From Amoebidium appalachense (lineage: Eukaryota > Ichthyosporea), in the NCBI GenBank assembly GCA_963693365.1, contig CAVNZM010000011.1, positions 5,084,001 through 5,148,000 of the forward strand: 64,000 nucleotides of DNA. Reading direction: 5' to 3'. Positions within the stretch are counted from its first letter, which is position 1. Each line of letters begins with the position of its first letter. This document shows, one piece after another, positions 54,817 through 62,663 of the stretch. Both the position numbers and the translations under genes were made by a program. Below the pieces are notes generated by a model. The model was not told the origin of the DNA and ran no database searches. It worked only from the letters and a program-made list of their open reading frames with translations.

Positions 54817-54890
54817 GGGGGGGGGATATGCGTGCGCTTGCACCTGTGTTGTTTGAGAGTAGGGTCATGAGCGCTATTACCGTGCCCTCT
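53385..54890. repeat. Minisatellite with GAGCGCTATCACCGGGCGCTT motif and G-run/GT inserts
   Basis: Units of 50-165 bp combine CATGAGCGCTATCACCGGGC GCTT, (C/T)TTGCACCTGTGTTGTTTGAGAG and long G runs or GT arrays. More than fifteen copies of the core are seen, the first few in inverted orientation (53400-53560) relative to the rest. Confidence 0.9.
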
Positions 54891-54988
54891 GCGCTAGCTT
54901 TATTGAATGTTCACTACTTTGCGCTAGCTTTGACCGTTTATTGGCAAACTCTGCGCTGCTTTGACCTTTTTGCCCGTGGCTTCTTTAT

Positions 54989-55345
54989 TTATTTTTCGTC
55001 TTTTACGTCTTTGCCCGCGTCGTCCCCCCAAATCAGCTGCAACGTGTCCTCTTCGGTTGTAAGCGTGATGTTCAGCGACGTGATGGTTTGCACGGCAATC
55101 CTGTACACGTCTGCCGGCGCATAGTCGAACAGGTGGATCCTCGGTTGGCGGTCGGGGTAGTAGTGGCTGTATGCGAGCACGTTTCCGATCGCCGTCGTCC
55201 ACTGCGATACACGCTGGACCTCGATGACCTGTGTGCTGGTCAGCACGTCGATCCGGCCGGCCCGAGTGGGCACCTCGCACACCCCGTCCTCGACCTTGGC
55301 CAGTCGCTCGCGCACGAACGCCTCGTCGTAGCCTACCGCAGACAT
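54989..55345 (-). CDS. PD-(D/E)XK nuclease-like protein, 118 residues
   Basis: The first in-frame ATG is at 55345 (MSAVGYDEAFVRERL). The core GRIDVLTSTQVIEVQRVSQW followed by AIGNVLAYSHYYPD fits the family in which Asp and Glu of a beta-hairpin (D...E-x-K) bind metal and a downstream helix packs on it. Here the D and E are present but the usual lysine is glutamine (EVQR), so catalysis is doubtful or the residue is compensated elsewhere. The stop codon lies inside AAATAAATAAA, a probable polyadenylation signal. The motif TTATAGG directly precedes the ATG, as it does near the neighbouring gene start at 55969. Confidence 0.6.
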   Translation of the reverse strand: MSAVGYDEAFVRERLAKVEDGVCEVPTRAGRIDVLTSTQVIEVQRVSQWTTAIGNVLAYSHYYPDRQPRIHLFDYAPADVYRIAVQTITSLNITLTTEEDTLQLIWGDDAGKDVKDEK

Positions 55346-55387
55346 CCTATAACAGTGCACAAGATAAAAATGCGAGCCTCTCGTCCG

Positions 55388-55424
<37 letters not shown>

Positions 55425-55434
55425 CGGGGTCATT
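55346..55434. other. Spacer with C run
   Basis: Short intergenic stretch between two minus-strand genes, holding a run of 32 C (55391-55422). Confidence 0.5.
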
Positions 55435-55969
55435 TTATTGATCATCGACCAGACAACTTGCATCAAAGTCTAAGACCTTGCCCGCATCATTGCAGAGACC
55501 GCACACGTGTCGATGGACAGCATATAATACATCGACACGAATATCGTTTGTTCCTGCGGCGCACCACCCGCCCCGGGCGCACCCCCAAGCTGGCATACAC
55601 GGCTGCCTTCGAGTAGCGGGGCATGTGTGGCCCGCGCAAGAAGTTGGTGCCTGTGTACTTTCTGCTGCGGGATCCGTCATGCCACTCCACAGAGTAACCC
55701 TGTAATGTACAGCGCATGGCAGCTGCGGATATGATTCTGGGCCTGTACGCACCCATGGTGACGTCCCACATTTTTACAATGTACTTTCTGGTCCCTTCCA
55801 CACGCCCAATCCATGTGCGCAGATACCCAATTAGCTCGGTGTCGCGCCAGTCGGCAGGCACCATTTGTGGATGCAGTGTCTGGTCACCAGGGGGTGTGTG
55901 TGGAGCCTGTGTAAGCTCAGGGTCTGTGCACCCGGCAGCTACACAGCCTCCTATGTGAGCAGTCTCCAT
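55435..55969 (-). pseudogene. Hypothetical protein of about 178 residues, one frameshift
   Basis: From the ATG at 55969 (METAHIGGCVAAGC) the frame is protein-like through YLRTWIGRVEGTRKYIVKMW and RSRKYTGTNFLRGP. Near 55560-55600 coding quality moves to a second frame that ends CGLCNDAGKVLDFDASC then LVDDQ, with the stop inside CAATAAAA. The first frame alone stops at 55487. One surplus base in the C/G-rich stretch would explain this. The end is supported by the polyadenylation-signal overlap also seen in two neighbouring genes. RKYTGTNF resembles RKYTGVDF in the D5-like helicase. The function is unknown. Confidence 0.5.
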
Positions 55970-56030
55970 CTCTCCTATAAGAGCGAAAAAAGAAAGGAGC
56001 GGGAAAAATATAATCTAGTACAATTGCAAG

Positions 56031-57230
56031 ATGCTGAAGGTCAAAATAGCTCGCAACCTCAAAGACAGAATTCTGTATAGTGCAAGGGAGGCTACCAAAG
56101 AAAACAAGTATGTATGTGGCGACTGTGGAGTGCCGGTGGTTTTACGGAGGGGTACCGTGCGGGTGCCACACTTTGCACACACAAGCAATTTGAACCGCCC
56201 TTGTGCATTTACCGGTGGAGAAGGAGCGAGCCACAAGCTTGGCAAAGAAATTGTTCAACGCGCAATAGCCGATGGGCGCCTGGAAATTGTATGCAAGAAT
56301 CATCCCGAGTCCACGTCGAGGATTGTTGGAGAGTCGGCTTTGGAACACGGAGTGTGCTATGACGACCATCAATTCTTCCTTGATGTTGGGGTTTTGCAGG
56401 GGTCGAATCTCACTGCTGCAATTGAGGTGTATCATACCCACGGGACAGGCCTGGAGAAGCATGTGCTGTTACACGAACTATGCGGCAGAGTACACGAAGT
56501 GAGAACTAAGGAAATACTGGAGCGCTATGAGAGTGATGGAATGCTAACCCTGACAGACGTAGGCCCGCGTTTCTGGTGCTCCCAGTGCGCGCCCAGGTGC
56601 ATGAATTGCAAGCAAACTTGGATCCGTGAAGGGTTGTGTACAACATGTAGGGCCTTGCCAGCGTGCTTGTGTGGGAAAGTGTTGAATCCCACCCAGCCCC
56701 GTGAGTTCTGCGAGCTCTCATCCTGCCCCAAAATTCCAAGGTGCCCGAACTGCAAAAGTCGGAACAACCTCGTTGGTTCAGGGTATTGCGGCCCATGCGA
56801 CTTGTTGCCGGCTTGCTCAGGGGGCTGGGAAGGTTGCAGTCGACGGGTAGAAGAGGTGGTTGCAAGAAACTGTAACGTTTGTTCCAAGGGACTGACACCA
56901 TGCTCCAATTGTTCACATCATTATTGGAGCCGACAACTGTTCTGTGATGACTGCAGGCTGCATTACAAGACATGCCGTCGGTGTCACCATCGCTCCATCA
57001 GTTTGGACACCAGAAAGTGGATGGTGAAATGCGGGCGCAAGGTGCACTGCAACTCGTGTTGGAGTAAAATAGCTAGACCATGTGAGGGCCCAAACTGTCC
57101 TCACCGCCGCGGGAACAAGCCCGCTTGGTTTCAAAAGCGTTCATTGACCCGATTGTACTCCAGCGAGGAACGCTGTTACAACCGGTACTGCAAGGACTGC
57201 AAACATTGGGCACGGGAAAACCTAAAATAG
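56031..57230 (+). CDS. CoiA-like nuclease with long Cys-rich zinc-binding tail, 399 residues
   Basis: ATG at 56031. Residues 1-150 match the competence-protein CoiA layout: a zinc knuckle (YVCGDCGVPVVL), then RVPHFAHTSNLNRPC, then a helix EGASHKLGKEIVQRAI. Next is a nuclease-like core FFLDVGV...TAAIEVYHTH, with Asp and Glu in PD-(D/E)XK spacing; the usual third residue is tyrosine. The remaining 220 residues are a string of C-x2-C pairs (CSQCAPRCMNC, CTTCRAL, CPNCKSR, CNVCSKG, CRRCHHR, CKDCKHW) that probably forms several zinc ribbons. CoiA-like proteins occur in bacteria and in some large DNA viruses; this tail is not part of bacterial CoiA. The 3' end lies 6 bp from the convergent C2H2 gene. 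Confidence 0.7.
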   Translation: MLKVKIARNLKDRILYSAREATKENKYVCGDCGVPVVLRRGTVRVPHFAHTSNLNRPCAFTGGEGASHKLGKEIVQRAIADGRLEIVCKNHPESTSRIVGESALEHGVCYDDHQFFLDVGVLQGSNLTAAIEVYHTHGTGLEKHVLLHELCGRVHEVRTKEILERYESDGMLTLTDVGPRFWCSQCAPRCMNCKQTWIREGLCTTCRALPACLCGKVLNPTQPREFCELSSCPKIPRCPNCKSRNNLVGSGYCGPCDLLPACSGGWEGCSRRVEEVVARNCNVCSKGLTPCSNCSHHYWSRQLFCDDCRLHYKTCRRCHHRSISLDTRKWMVKCGRKVHCNSCWSKIARPCEGPNCPHRRGNKPAWFQKRSLTRLYSSEERCYNRYCKDCKHWARENLK

Positions 57231-57236
57231 GGGCTT

Positions 57237-57737
57237 TTATTGCTCCTCAGTGGGAAGGTCACTTTGGGTGCTTGTCGGCTGGACCACAGGCTTGTGGCGA
57301 GTGCGGATGTGATAGTGGAGTGCGGAAAGGTGCCGATAAGTTTTACTACAAGCACCACATACAAATGGACGCTCGCCTGTGTGCTTTCGTTCATGGCAGA
57401 TGACGGATATCTTGTATTTGTAGGTCTTATCGCACCCGGGCCACGTGCACCTGTAAGGTGTTTTCTCTGTGTGCACGTTTTTTTGATGTCTGCGGAATGG
57501 GCTTGGATGTGTGAATTGCTTGCCACATGTTCCACATCGAAATGGCATTTCCTGGTTATGCTTATACTGGTGAATTTGTAGGGATGCGGCCGTAGTGTAG
57601 GATGCAGTACAATTAACCTGGTCACACCTGTACGGCCTCCCCAAGTGTAGGTGCATGTGGGTCTTTAGGTGGGGCTTCTGCTTGAAGGACCAGTGGCAGC
57701 CAGGCCAAGTGCACTTGAATAGACGTGTGTTGTCCAT
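57237..57737 (-). CDS. Five-finger C2H2 zinc-finger protein, 166 residues
   Basis: ATG at 57737 (MDNTRLFKCTWPGCHW). Five C2H2 fingers cover most of the length: CTWPGC...HLKTHMHLH, CDQVNC...HQYKH, CGTCGKQF...HQKNVH, CTWPGCDKTY...HERKH and CGACSKTY...HIRTRH. Linkers such as HTEKTPYRC and HTGERPFVC are of the TFIIIA type. This points to a sequence-specific DNA-binding regulator. A TATATA box lies about 40 bp upstream (57772-57777). The stop codon is inside CAATAAAA, so coding and polyadenylation signals overlap. It is a short, intronless gene in the virus-like block. Confidence 0.9.
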   Translation of the reverse strand: MDNTRLFKCTWPGCHWSFKQKPHLKTHMHLHLGRPYRCDQVNCTASYTTAASLQIHQYKHNQEMPFRCGTCGKQFTHPSPFRRHQKNVHTEKTPYRCTWPGCDKTYKYKISVICHERKHTGERPFVCGACSKTYRHLSALHYHIRTRHKPVVQPTSTQSDLPTEEQ

Positions 57738-57771
57738 CGTATGAAACTACAGATAATAAAATTAGCGCGGG

Positions 57772-57777
57772 TATATA
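57772..57777 (-). promoter_or_regulatory. TATA box of the C2H2 gene
   Basis: TATATA on the minus strand lies about 40 bp from the ATG at 57737, close to the spacing seen for the Bro-N-like gene (45 bp). Confidence 0.5.
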
Positions 57778-58197
57778 CACCCACTTTTATTTGAAAACAC
57801 CCATCGACGAAGCGTTTCAATACCACCTCAATTGTTTTGAACTGTTTGTATAAGAAAAAGAACTGATGTAGAATCAAATCCGGAAAACGGGGTTTCCCAC
57901 GACTTTGAACATATTTTCCGGGAAATTTGAATTCAAAAACCCAAAATAAATCACTAAAACACTTGATACACTTGGTTGGGGGGTGGGGATGGGAGGGATG
58001 ATAATATCACAGACACGCTGTGTGTTGTGTGTCTCGGACCCCTCAGAAATCACTTCGAAGTGTTCCCCCTGAACCAACCAATCAAAACACACCAACAACC
58101 ACGACAACCAATCAAATCGCCAAGTCTAGTGTTTCGAAAGTGTTTTCAAGTGTTGTGTCCATTTCACAAGTGTTTGCCATATCTCATACCATGTGTC
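57778..58197. other. Intergenic region
   Basis: It holds repeated CCAATCAAA-type boxes (58075-58120) and CACTTCGAAGTG (58051-58062, a 12-bp palindrome). There is no open frame of interest. Confidence 0.4.
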
Positions 58198-60236
58198 CTA
58201 TTTGTAGGCGAGGATCCCTTGCTTGTTGAAGCGATATGCCATTGTCCTTGCTGACATGGGGCAGCCCACACTCACACTCCTCCCGTCAACCGATCTGCGC
58301 TCCCCAAGCACCTTCTTAAGAGTTGAGCCCAGCCTCTTCGATCCCACCACGCGTGCCGCATCCATGCCATTTGCGGTTGCCCACTCGCGCATACGAACAG
58401 CCATTCCATCGGTCGTTACCCATGCACCGTCTTCGATAGCCAGGTTTTCCACTCCCTCGTCGTCGCGCGCCAGATCCTTCAAGAACTGTACTTCCAAAGG
58501 AAGACTTTTTTCCATTAGCTCCCGATGAAGCTCGGTGCTGGGGGGCGGTGCATAGTTATTGGGACGCCCGGGACATCCATCAGGAAATGATAGAGCGCCT
58601 CTTGGACTAGCGGGTTGCTGTGATGCTCGACGAATGCTCTGTAGTAATCCATCTGTCCAACACGCAGCGGGGAAGCTTCCAGGCAAATGAATCGGCGATC
58701 CGATGATTCAATCTTCACGGGCCAATCCTCGTTTGAAAGAAAAGCGTAGCGCTCATATGTTGTGGACTGCATTGCGTCAACACCCTTTTTCTCCAGTACT
58801 GTTTCCTCCTGGGTGATCAGGCTCTTAATTAGGTTGTTCACTTCATGTGCACCACCAAATACGCATTCATCAACAACAGCAAAGAGCTTGTTGCACAGAT
58901 GTGCATTGAACTTGCCGGAAATGTGCTCCTTGTTCTTAACATCCACAAAGCACTGCTTTCCGACGAGTGGCTTGAGAACATTGAACCAAATGTTCTTTCC
59001 TGTCCCTTGGACTGAACGAACAAGGATTGCTGTTCCGGGTTTGGACGCTGGATGTTGGAAAACATGTGCAACCCATGTGAGGAGATAGTCAAAACAAGCC
59101 TCGTCCCCCGCGCAGAGTATCTCAAATGCATGGGTGAGAAACAGCTCGACAGGATGCCCTGCGCCCACTCCCCTCTTTGCCAGGACGGAAGCCGTGTTTG
59201 GTGGTGGAATGCGCCCAGGCGGGTGCGGGACTGTTGGAGACCTTGGTCCGTTGTAGCAGAAGTCTTTCTTGTACTTGTATGGAAAGCCACGGAAAAGGTT
59301 GAACCTGCGATGGCTTGGATCCAGGTAGTCTTCCTCCACAGATCCTGTTTTAGGGTCGGGTGATGACGGATCGAAGACAGCGCAAGCGTACGTGAGAATG
59401 TCGTTTCCAGTCATGAAATCGACACCGGTGTACTTGCGCTTTTGGGACATCCCTGATTCCTTGTCGATATCCGTGTATTCTATCACAATCTTCTCCATCG
59501 TTGCCTTGGTGGTTTCTCGGTTGTAGACATCAAGCTCATAGATCTTGCGTTCGTAGTTGTACTTGCGCATGATGTACGAGTTGGTGTTCTTTATGTAGGC
59601 GGCATGGTGACGGAGAAACTTGATGACATCTAACCGATCCCACGAGTCTGGAATGTACCCCCACATCGAGCTGTATCCCATCGGTGGATTGGGACCCTCA
59701 ATCTCAAATGCATCGAAAAGCTTTCGAAGCTGTTTGTTTGTGTCGATTGTTTTGGTGAGAGCCTCTTTTTTCTTTTCCACAACCTCCGTCGTTGTCTTTG
59801 GAAATTCGAAACTACCAAAAACCTCTGTCTGGCTGTTGGCTTTGTCCCAACGGTTGATATCATCCCATGACACTATTGGACTCATGGAAAGCTTGTTCTC
59901 TGGTGGAAACTTGTCCTTTGCCCAGTTCTTCAGGGCGACACGATTGGGACCTGGTGGCTTAAACCTGGCATTGCTGTGAATATGGGCGGTTCGGGTGCGC
60001 TTGGTCACTCTACTAGTGATCTCAGCATACTGCACCCCAAATGCCGTGTCCAAGGAGCGATGTAGGTCTTCGTGGGAAAAGGGGGCGTTGTCAACTAGCA
60101 TCCTCTCTGCGCGCTCCTTGGAGAAGATGCTGAAGAACCAGTCGGTGTGTCTACCACGTAAGGAGGACCCCTGGTGTGCTTGAGGTGGCTGCTCGGCACC
60201 TTCGCAACAGACGGTTTCATGTTCGGTGGAGGTCAT
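58198..60236 (-). CDS. D5-like SF3 helicase (DUF5906 type), possible -1 frameshift product
   Basis: Starting at the ATG at 60236, the first frame runs 566 codons to the heptamer C_CCC_CCA (58545-58539) and then to a stop at 58515. The superfamily 3 helicase core is clear: Walker A VQGTGKN (about 59000), Walker B LFAVVDECVF (about 58870), motif C FLSNEDW (about 58730) and arginine finger SSDRRF (about 58700). Such proteins unwind DNA at replication forks of viruses, phages and plasmids. The N-terminal 280 residues match no primase that I recognise. In the -1 frame the protein continues with helicase-like C-terminal sequence (LHRELMEKSLPLEVQFLKDL) to 58198, giving 679 residues. An upstream ATG at 60284 lies only 11 bp from the TATA box, so 60236 is preferred. 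Confidence 0.85.
58539..58545 (-). promoter_or_regulatory. Candidate -1 ribosomal frameshift heptamer
   Basis: C CCC CCA lies in the zero frame of the D5-like gene, matching X_XXY_YYZ. A -1 slip opens 113 further codons whose sequence continues the domain. A single missing C in the assembly would look the same. Confidence 0.4.
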
Positions 60237-60288
60237 GATTACTATGGTACTAGATAATATTTGATGGCTGTCTGCTCTGTGCATCCCC

Positions 60289-60295
60289 TTTTATA
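60289..60295 (-). promoter_or_regulatory. TATA box of the D5-like helicase gene
   Basis: GGTATAAAAGGGG on the minus strand. It lies 59 bp from the ATG at 60236 and too close (11 bp) to the ATG at 60284. The same GGTATAAAAGG core precedes the Bro-N-like gene. Confidence 0.75.
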
Positions 60296-60394
60296 CCTTT
60301 TGCCCCTCCCCCCCCCCTCCCCCCCGGGGGCCCTGGGTGGCTGGGGGTGGCTGTGGGGGGCACACAAGGAACAATAAAGGAAGCACGAACCCAC

Positions 60395-60720
60395 GCGCAC
60401 GCGAGGCACGCGAGGCACGCGAGGCACGCGAGGCACCCGCGCCCCAGCCACCCCCAGCCACGGCAGCCCCCGCCCAGCCCCCCCCAGCCCCCCCCAGCCA
60501 CCCACGCCGCACTGACCAGGTCGGTGCGAGGTGTGATTGTCAATGGGCAACGTCAAGCGGTGTGCAGGTATAAAGGGGCACACGAACCCCCAGGCCCCCA
60601 GGCCCGCGCGCGCACAAGCGCGTGTGCTTTTCCGCGCGCGAGGCACACGCGCTCACGCGCTCACAAGGCACCCGCGCCCCCACCCACCCCCAGCCCCCCA
60701 CAGCCCCCCACGCGCAGGGC
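60395..60720. repeat. Intergenic module: GCGAGGCAC repeats, CCCCAGCC tracts, TATA
   Basis: GCGAGGCAC occurs four times in tandem (60399-60438), followed by CCCCAGCCACCCCC-type tracts and GCAGGTATAAAGGGGCACAC (60562-60581). A second partial copy (60637-60720) follows. The same order of elements precedes the Bro-N-like gene at 62370-62640. Confidence 0.7.
60567..60573 (+). promoter_or_regulatory. Orphan TATA box
   Basis: CAGGTATAAAGGGGCACACG on the plus strand closely matches the TATA region of the Bro-N-like gene (CAGGTATAAAAGGCGCACAC). No convincing plus-strand gene follows within 1.3 kb. Confidence 0.45.
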
Positions 60721-60734
60721 CTCACTCGCTGTAG

Positions 60735-60826
60735 TCGATGGGCAGTCGGTGGTGCCCATGTACGCAGCCCCCCGGGGGTGATGCCGAGCAGCCCGTAGAG
60801 CGTGTTGCCGAAGCCTAGCATGGCTG
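60735..60826 (-). CDS. Possible very small protein, frame uncertain
   Basis: An ATG at 60821 opens MLGFGNTLYGLLGITPGG; beyond a G6 run at 60769-60774 the better continuation is in another frame (HGHHRLPIDYSE, then stop). The predicted peptide is about 33 residues. Support is weak: an ATG, a plausible composition and its place in a compact gene block. Confidence 0.2.
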
Positions 60827-60980
60827 GATGGCCTCATGGGACAGCAACTGCTCCAGCCCGGCCGATAAGCCTCTGTGGATCCCGAGCGGCTGTGCACAGG
60901 GGCTCGGCTGCCATGTTTCGGATGAGCCCAACGGACACTGCTGTGCGAGTGTGGGGACACCGGGGAGCGGGCGCCAAAGA

Positions 60981-61600
60981 TCAAGGTGGGGGTCTCGTGT
61001 AGTAGGGCATGACTTCTACCCAATCCGGCGGATGGTTAAAGACCACCATCCACTGAAAGACATTCAGTGCAGCGCTGTACGTCACCATGAGCAGCTTGTC
61101 ATCAACCCAGTCACCCCCCGCATCAATAACAAACCCCCAGAAGCCCGTTGCGCGGCCGTCGGCCGTCACCCGCGGAGGGTCATACCAGGAATCGGAGAAG
61201 TCCGTGTGCTTGCACACAAACCTGAGTGGGGCAGTCAGCACCGACCTCCTGCCCCTGCGAATGGTGCCGAATTCGTCCGCAAAGTCGGGCGGCTCTGGGT
61301 AGACGATGCGGACTACACCCAGTGCTCGGGTCTCGACCCCACCCGCAACGAGCGCGGCGGGAGAAACCACGTTGGGTCGTTGACAAAGGCTTGCAGTTCC
61401 TCGGGGTTGGACAGCACCCCTTCCACCGGCGGCAACTGAGACCCCAATACACAACCAGCCGGACCCCCCAAAGGACACACCAGCATTTCTGTGTCCCACA
61501 GGAGAATAGTATTTGGATTGTTTTGGAAGCGTATGTGTGTTTTCCAGGAGTCACCAAAGACAGGCCAAGAAGACCGGCCCACCAGAGTGATGGAAGATGA
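60981..61600 (-). pseudogene. Unrecognised protein gene, at least one frameshift and no clear start
   Basis: Two overlapping minus-strand frames each look coding. The upstream one (61582-61350) reads FGDSWKTHIRFQNNPNTILL and NPEELQAFVNDPTWFLPP. The downstream one (about 61345-60981) reads VVRIVYPEPPDFADEFGT, CKHTDFSDSWYDPPRV and MVTYSAALNVFQWMVVFNHP. A missing base in TTTCTCCCGCCGCGCTCG would join them into roughly 200 residues. No ATG is in frame upstream of 61582, so a second defect or a non-visible start is implied. Composition (many W, F, D) suggests a folded globular protein. The family is unknown; a minor structural protein is possible but unsupported. Confidence 0.45.
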
Positions 61601-61967
61601 TCAGGAAAATGTTAATAAGGAAAAATGAGGGTGAACGCGTATGCGAACATAGGCTGTGCCCGGCATTGGCATGATGCTTTGAGGTGTGACAAGATGAATA
61701 GCGAGACTAGAATGGACCAGGCCCAGAACGGAACACAGATGTCAAGTGACATAGGAATCAGACCCTACACGTCACCCAGATCAGTGCACTTTGTGGAAAC
61801 CTAGGCCCAGAACCGGACACCAAGATGTCAAGATGACAGGACACAAGTCACATAAGGCACACGCGAACACGACACACACACCCACCCAGCGCGCGAGGCA
61901 CGCGGGCACACGTGCACACGGGCACACCGGCACACGGGCACCTGCCCGCGAGCCCGCGAGCGCCACC

Positions 61968-62313
61968 ATGAGCAGTCGATGGATGCCCCATTTTAATGGT
62001 AATCAGATCGCGGCGCGGTCATACAATGCCAGTGCACAGTTTCAGCAGCCAATGAAATGTCGGAGAGCAAGCAGGTCCCAAACCAAAATCCTCGGACATG
62101 CCAGCTCGTACACAGTCTGCTCGTTCCTGACACGCCTGTAAACCGCTGTGTATGTTGATTGCACGATGCAGTGGTCTTCCCTTGCACCGAAACTCAAACT
62201 GAAAATTTTTACGTTGGACTTTGTATTCTGGGGTCGGCCCTACCCCACCAGGCACCATCGACAACCTCTTGCAAGCATACCGCGTGGCAAACCGGGTTGT
62301 TCTGCCTGAGTAA
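61968..62313 (+). pseudogene. Unrecognised small gene with in-frame stop and frameshift
   Basis: The ATG lies in a perfect Kozak context (GCCACCATGAG). The first 57 codons (MSSRWMPHFNGNQIAARSY, ending SFLTRL) stop at 62141. Beyond the stop the same frame stays protein-like (YVDCTMQWSSLAPKLKLKIF), then after CCCTACCCCACC another frame reads NLLQAYRVANRVVLPE and ends at TAATAAA, a stop fused to a polyadenylation signal. The pattern fits a decaying gene of about 115 codons. The alternative is a real 57-residue protein with chance similarity downstream. Confidence 0.35.
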
Positions 62314-62364
62314 TAAAGTAAACAAATAATGGACTTGCACTGGATGCAAGCGCTCCCCATGCAC

Positions 62365-62510
62365 CTGCGCGCGAGGCACGCGAGGCACGCGAGGCATGCG
62401 CGGCACCCAAGGCCCACGTGCACGCATGCACACAAGGTACACAAGTCGCACAAGGCACAAGCGCACCCCCAGCCCCCCCAGCCACCCCCAGCCCCCCACG
62501 CCCCGCGCAG
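62365..62510. repeat. Second copy of the GCGAGGCAC / CCCCAGCC intergenic module
   Basis: GCGCGAGGCACGCGAGGCAC (62371-62390) with a degenerate continuation is followed by CACAAGGCACAAGCGC and CCCCCAGCCCCCCCAGCC tracts, as at 60395-60500. It ends about 110 bp before the TATA box at 62619. Confidence 0.65.
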
Positions 62511-62618
62511 GGCCGCAGTACGAAGAAGAAATAAAACGCTTTTGAGATTTGGGGATCCCTCAAGTTCTTTCAACCCACCCCCCCCCCCCCCAGCACGACC
62601 GAGGGCGCCACGCGCAGG

Positions 62619-62625
62619 TATAAAA
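62619..62625 (+). promoter_or_regulatory. TATA box of the Bro-N-like gene
   Basis: GCAGGTATAAAAGGCGCACA; TATAAAA is 45 bp upstream of the ATG at 62664. Confidence 0.75.
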
Positions 62626-62663
62626 GGCGCACACACAGCCAACTGGGGTCAGTCTGACACAGG

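Noticed and set aside
58198-58686. Separate 162-codon gene overlapping the end of the D5-like helicase
   Set aside because: Its first 50 codons are antisense-like shadow sequence within the helicase frame, and only the part after the C6 run looks coding, as the continuation of the helicase.
60236-60284. Upstream ATG at 60284 as the start of the D5-like helicase
   Set aside because: It lies 11 bp from the TATA box, so it would be upstream of the expected transcript start. The ATG at 60236 fits better.
60828-61439. 203-codon plus-strand frame opposite the 60981-61600 gene
   Set aside because: The minus strand has better protein-like composition. The plus frame is Arg/His/Pro-rich, as expected for an antisense frame in GC-rich DNA.
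62019-62642. 207-codon minus-strand frame upstream of the Bro-N-like gene
   Set aside because: It crosses the promoter module and C runs, has Cys-Leu-Ala repeats derived from GCGAGGCAC, and starts at the TATA box region of the plus-strand gene.
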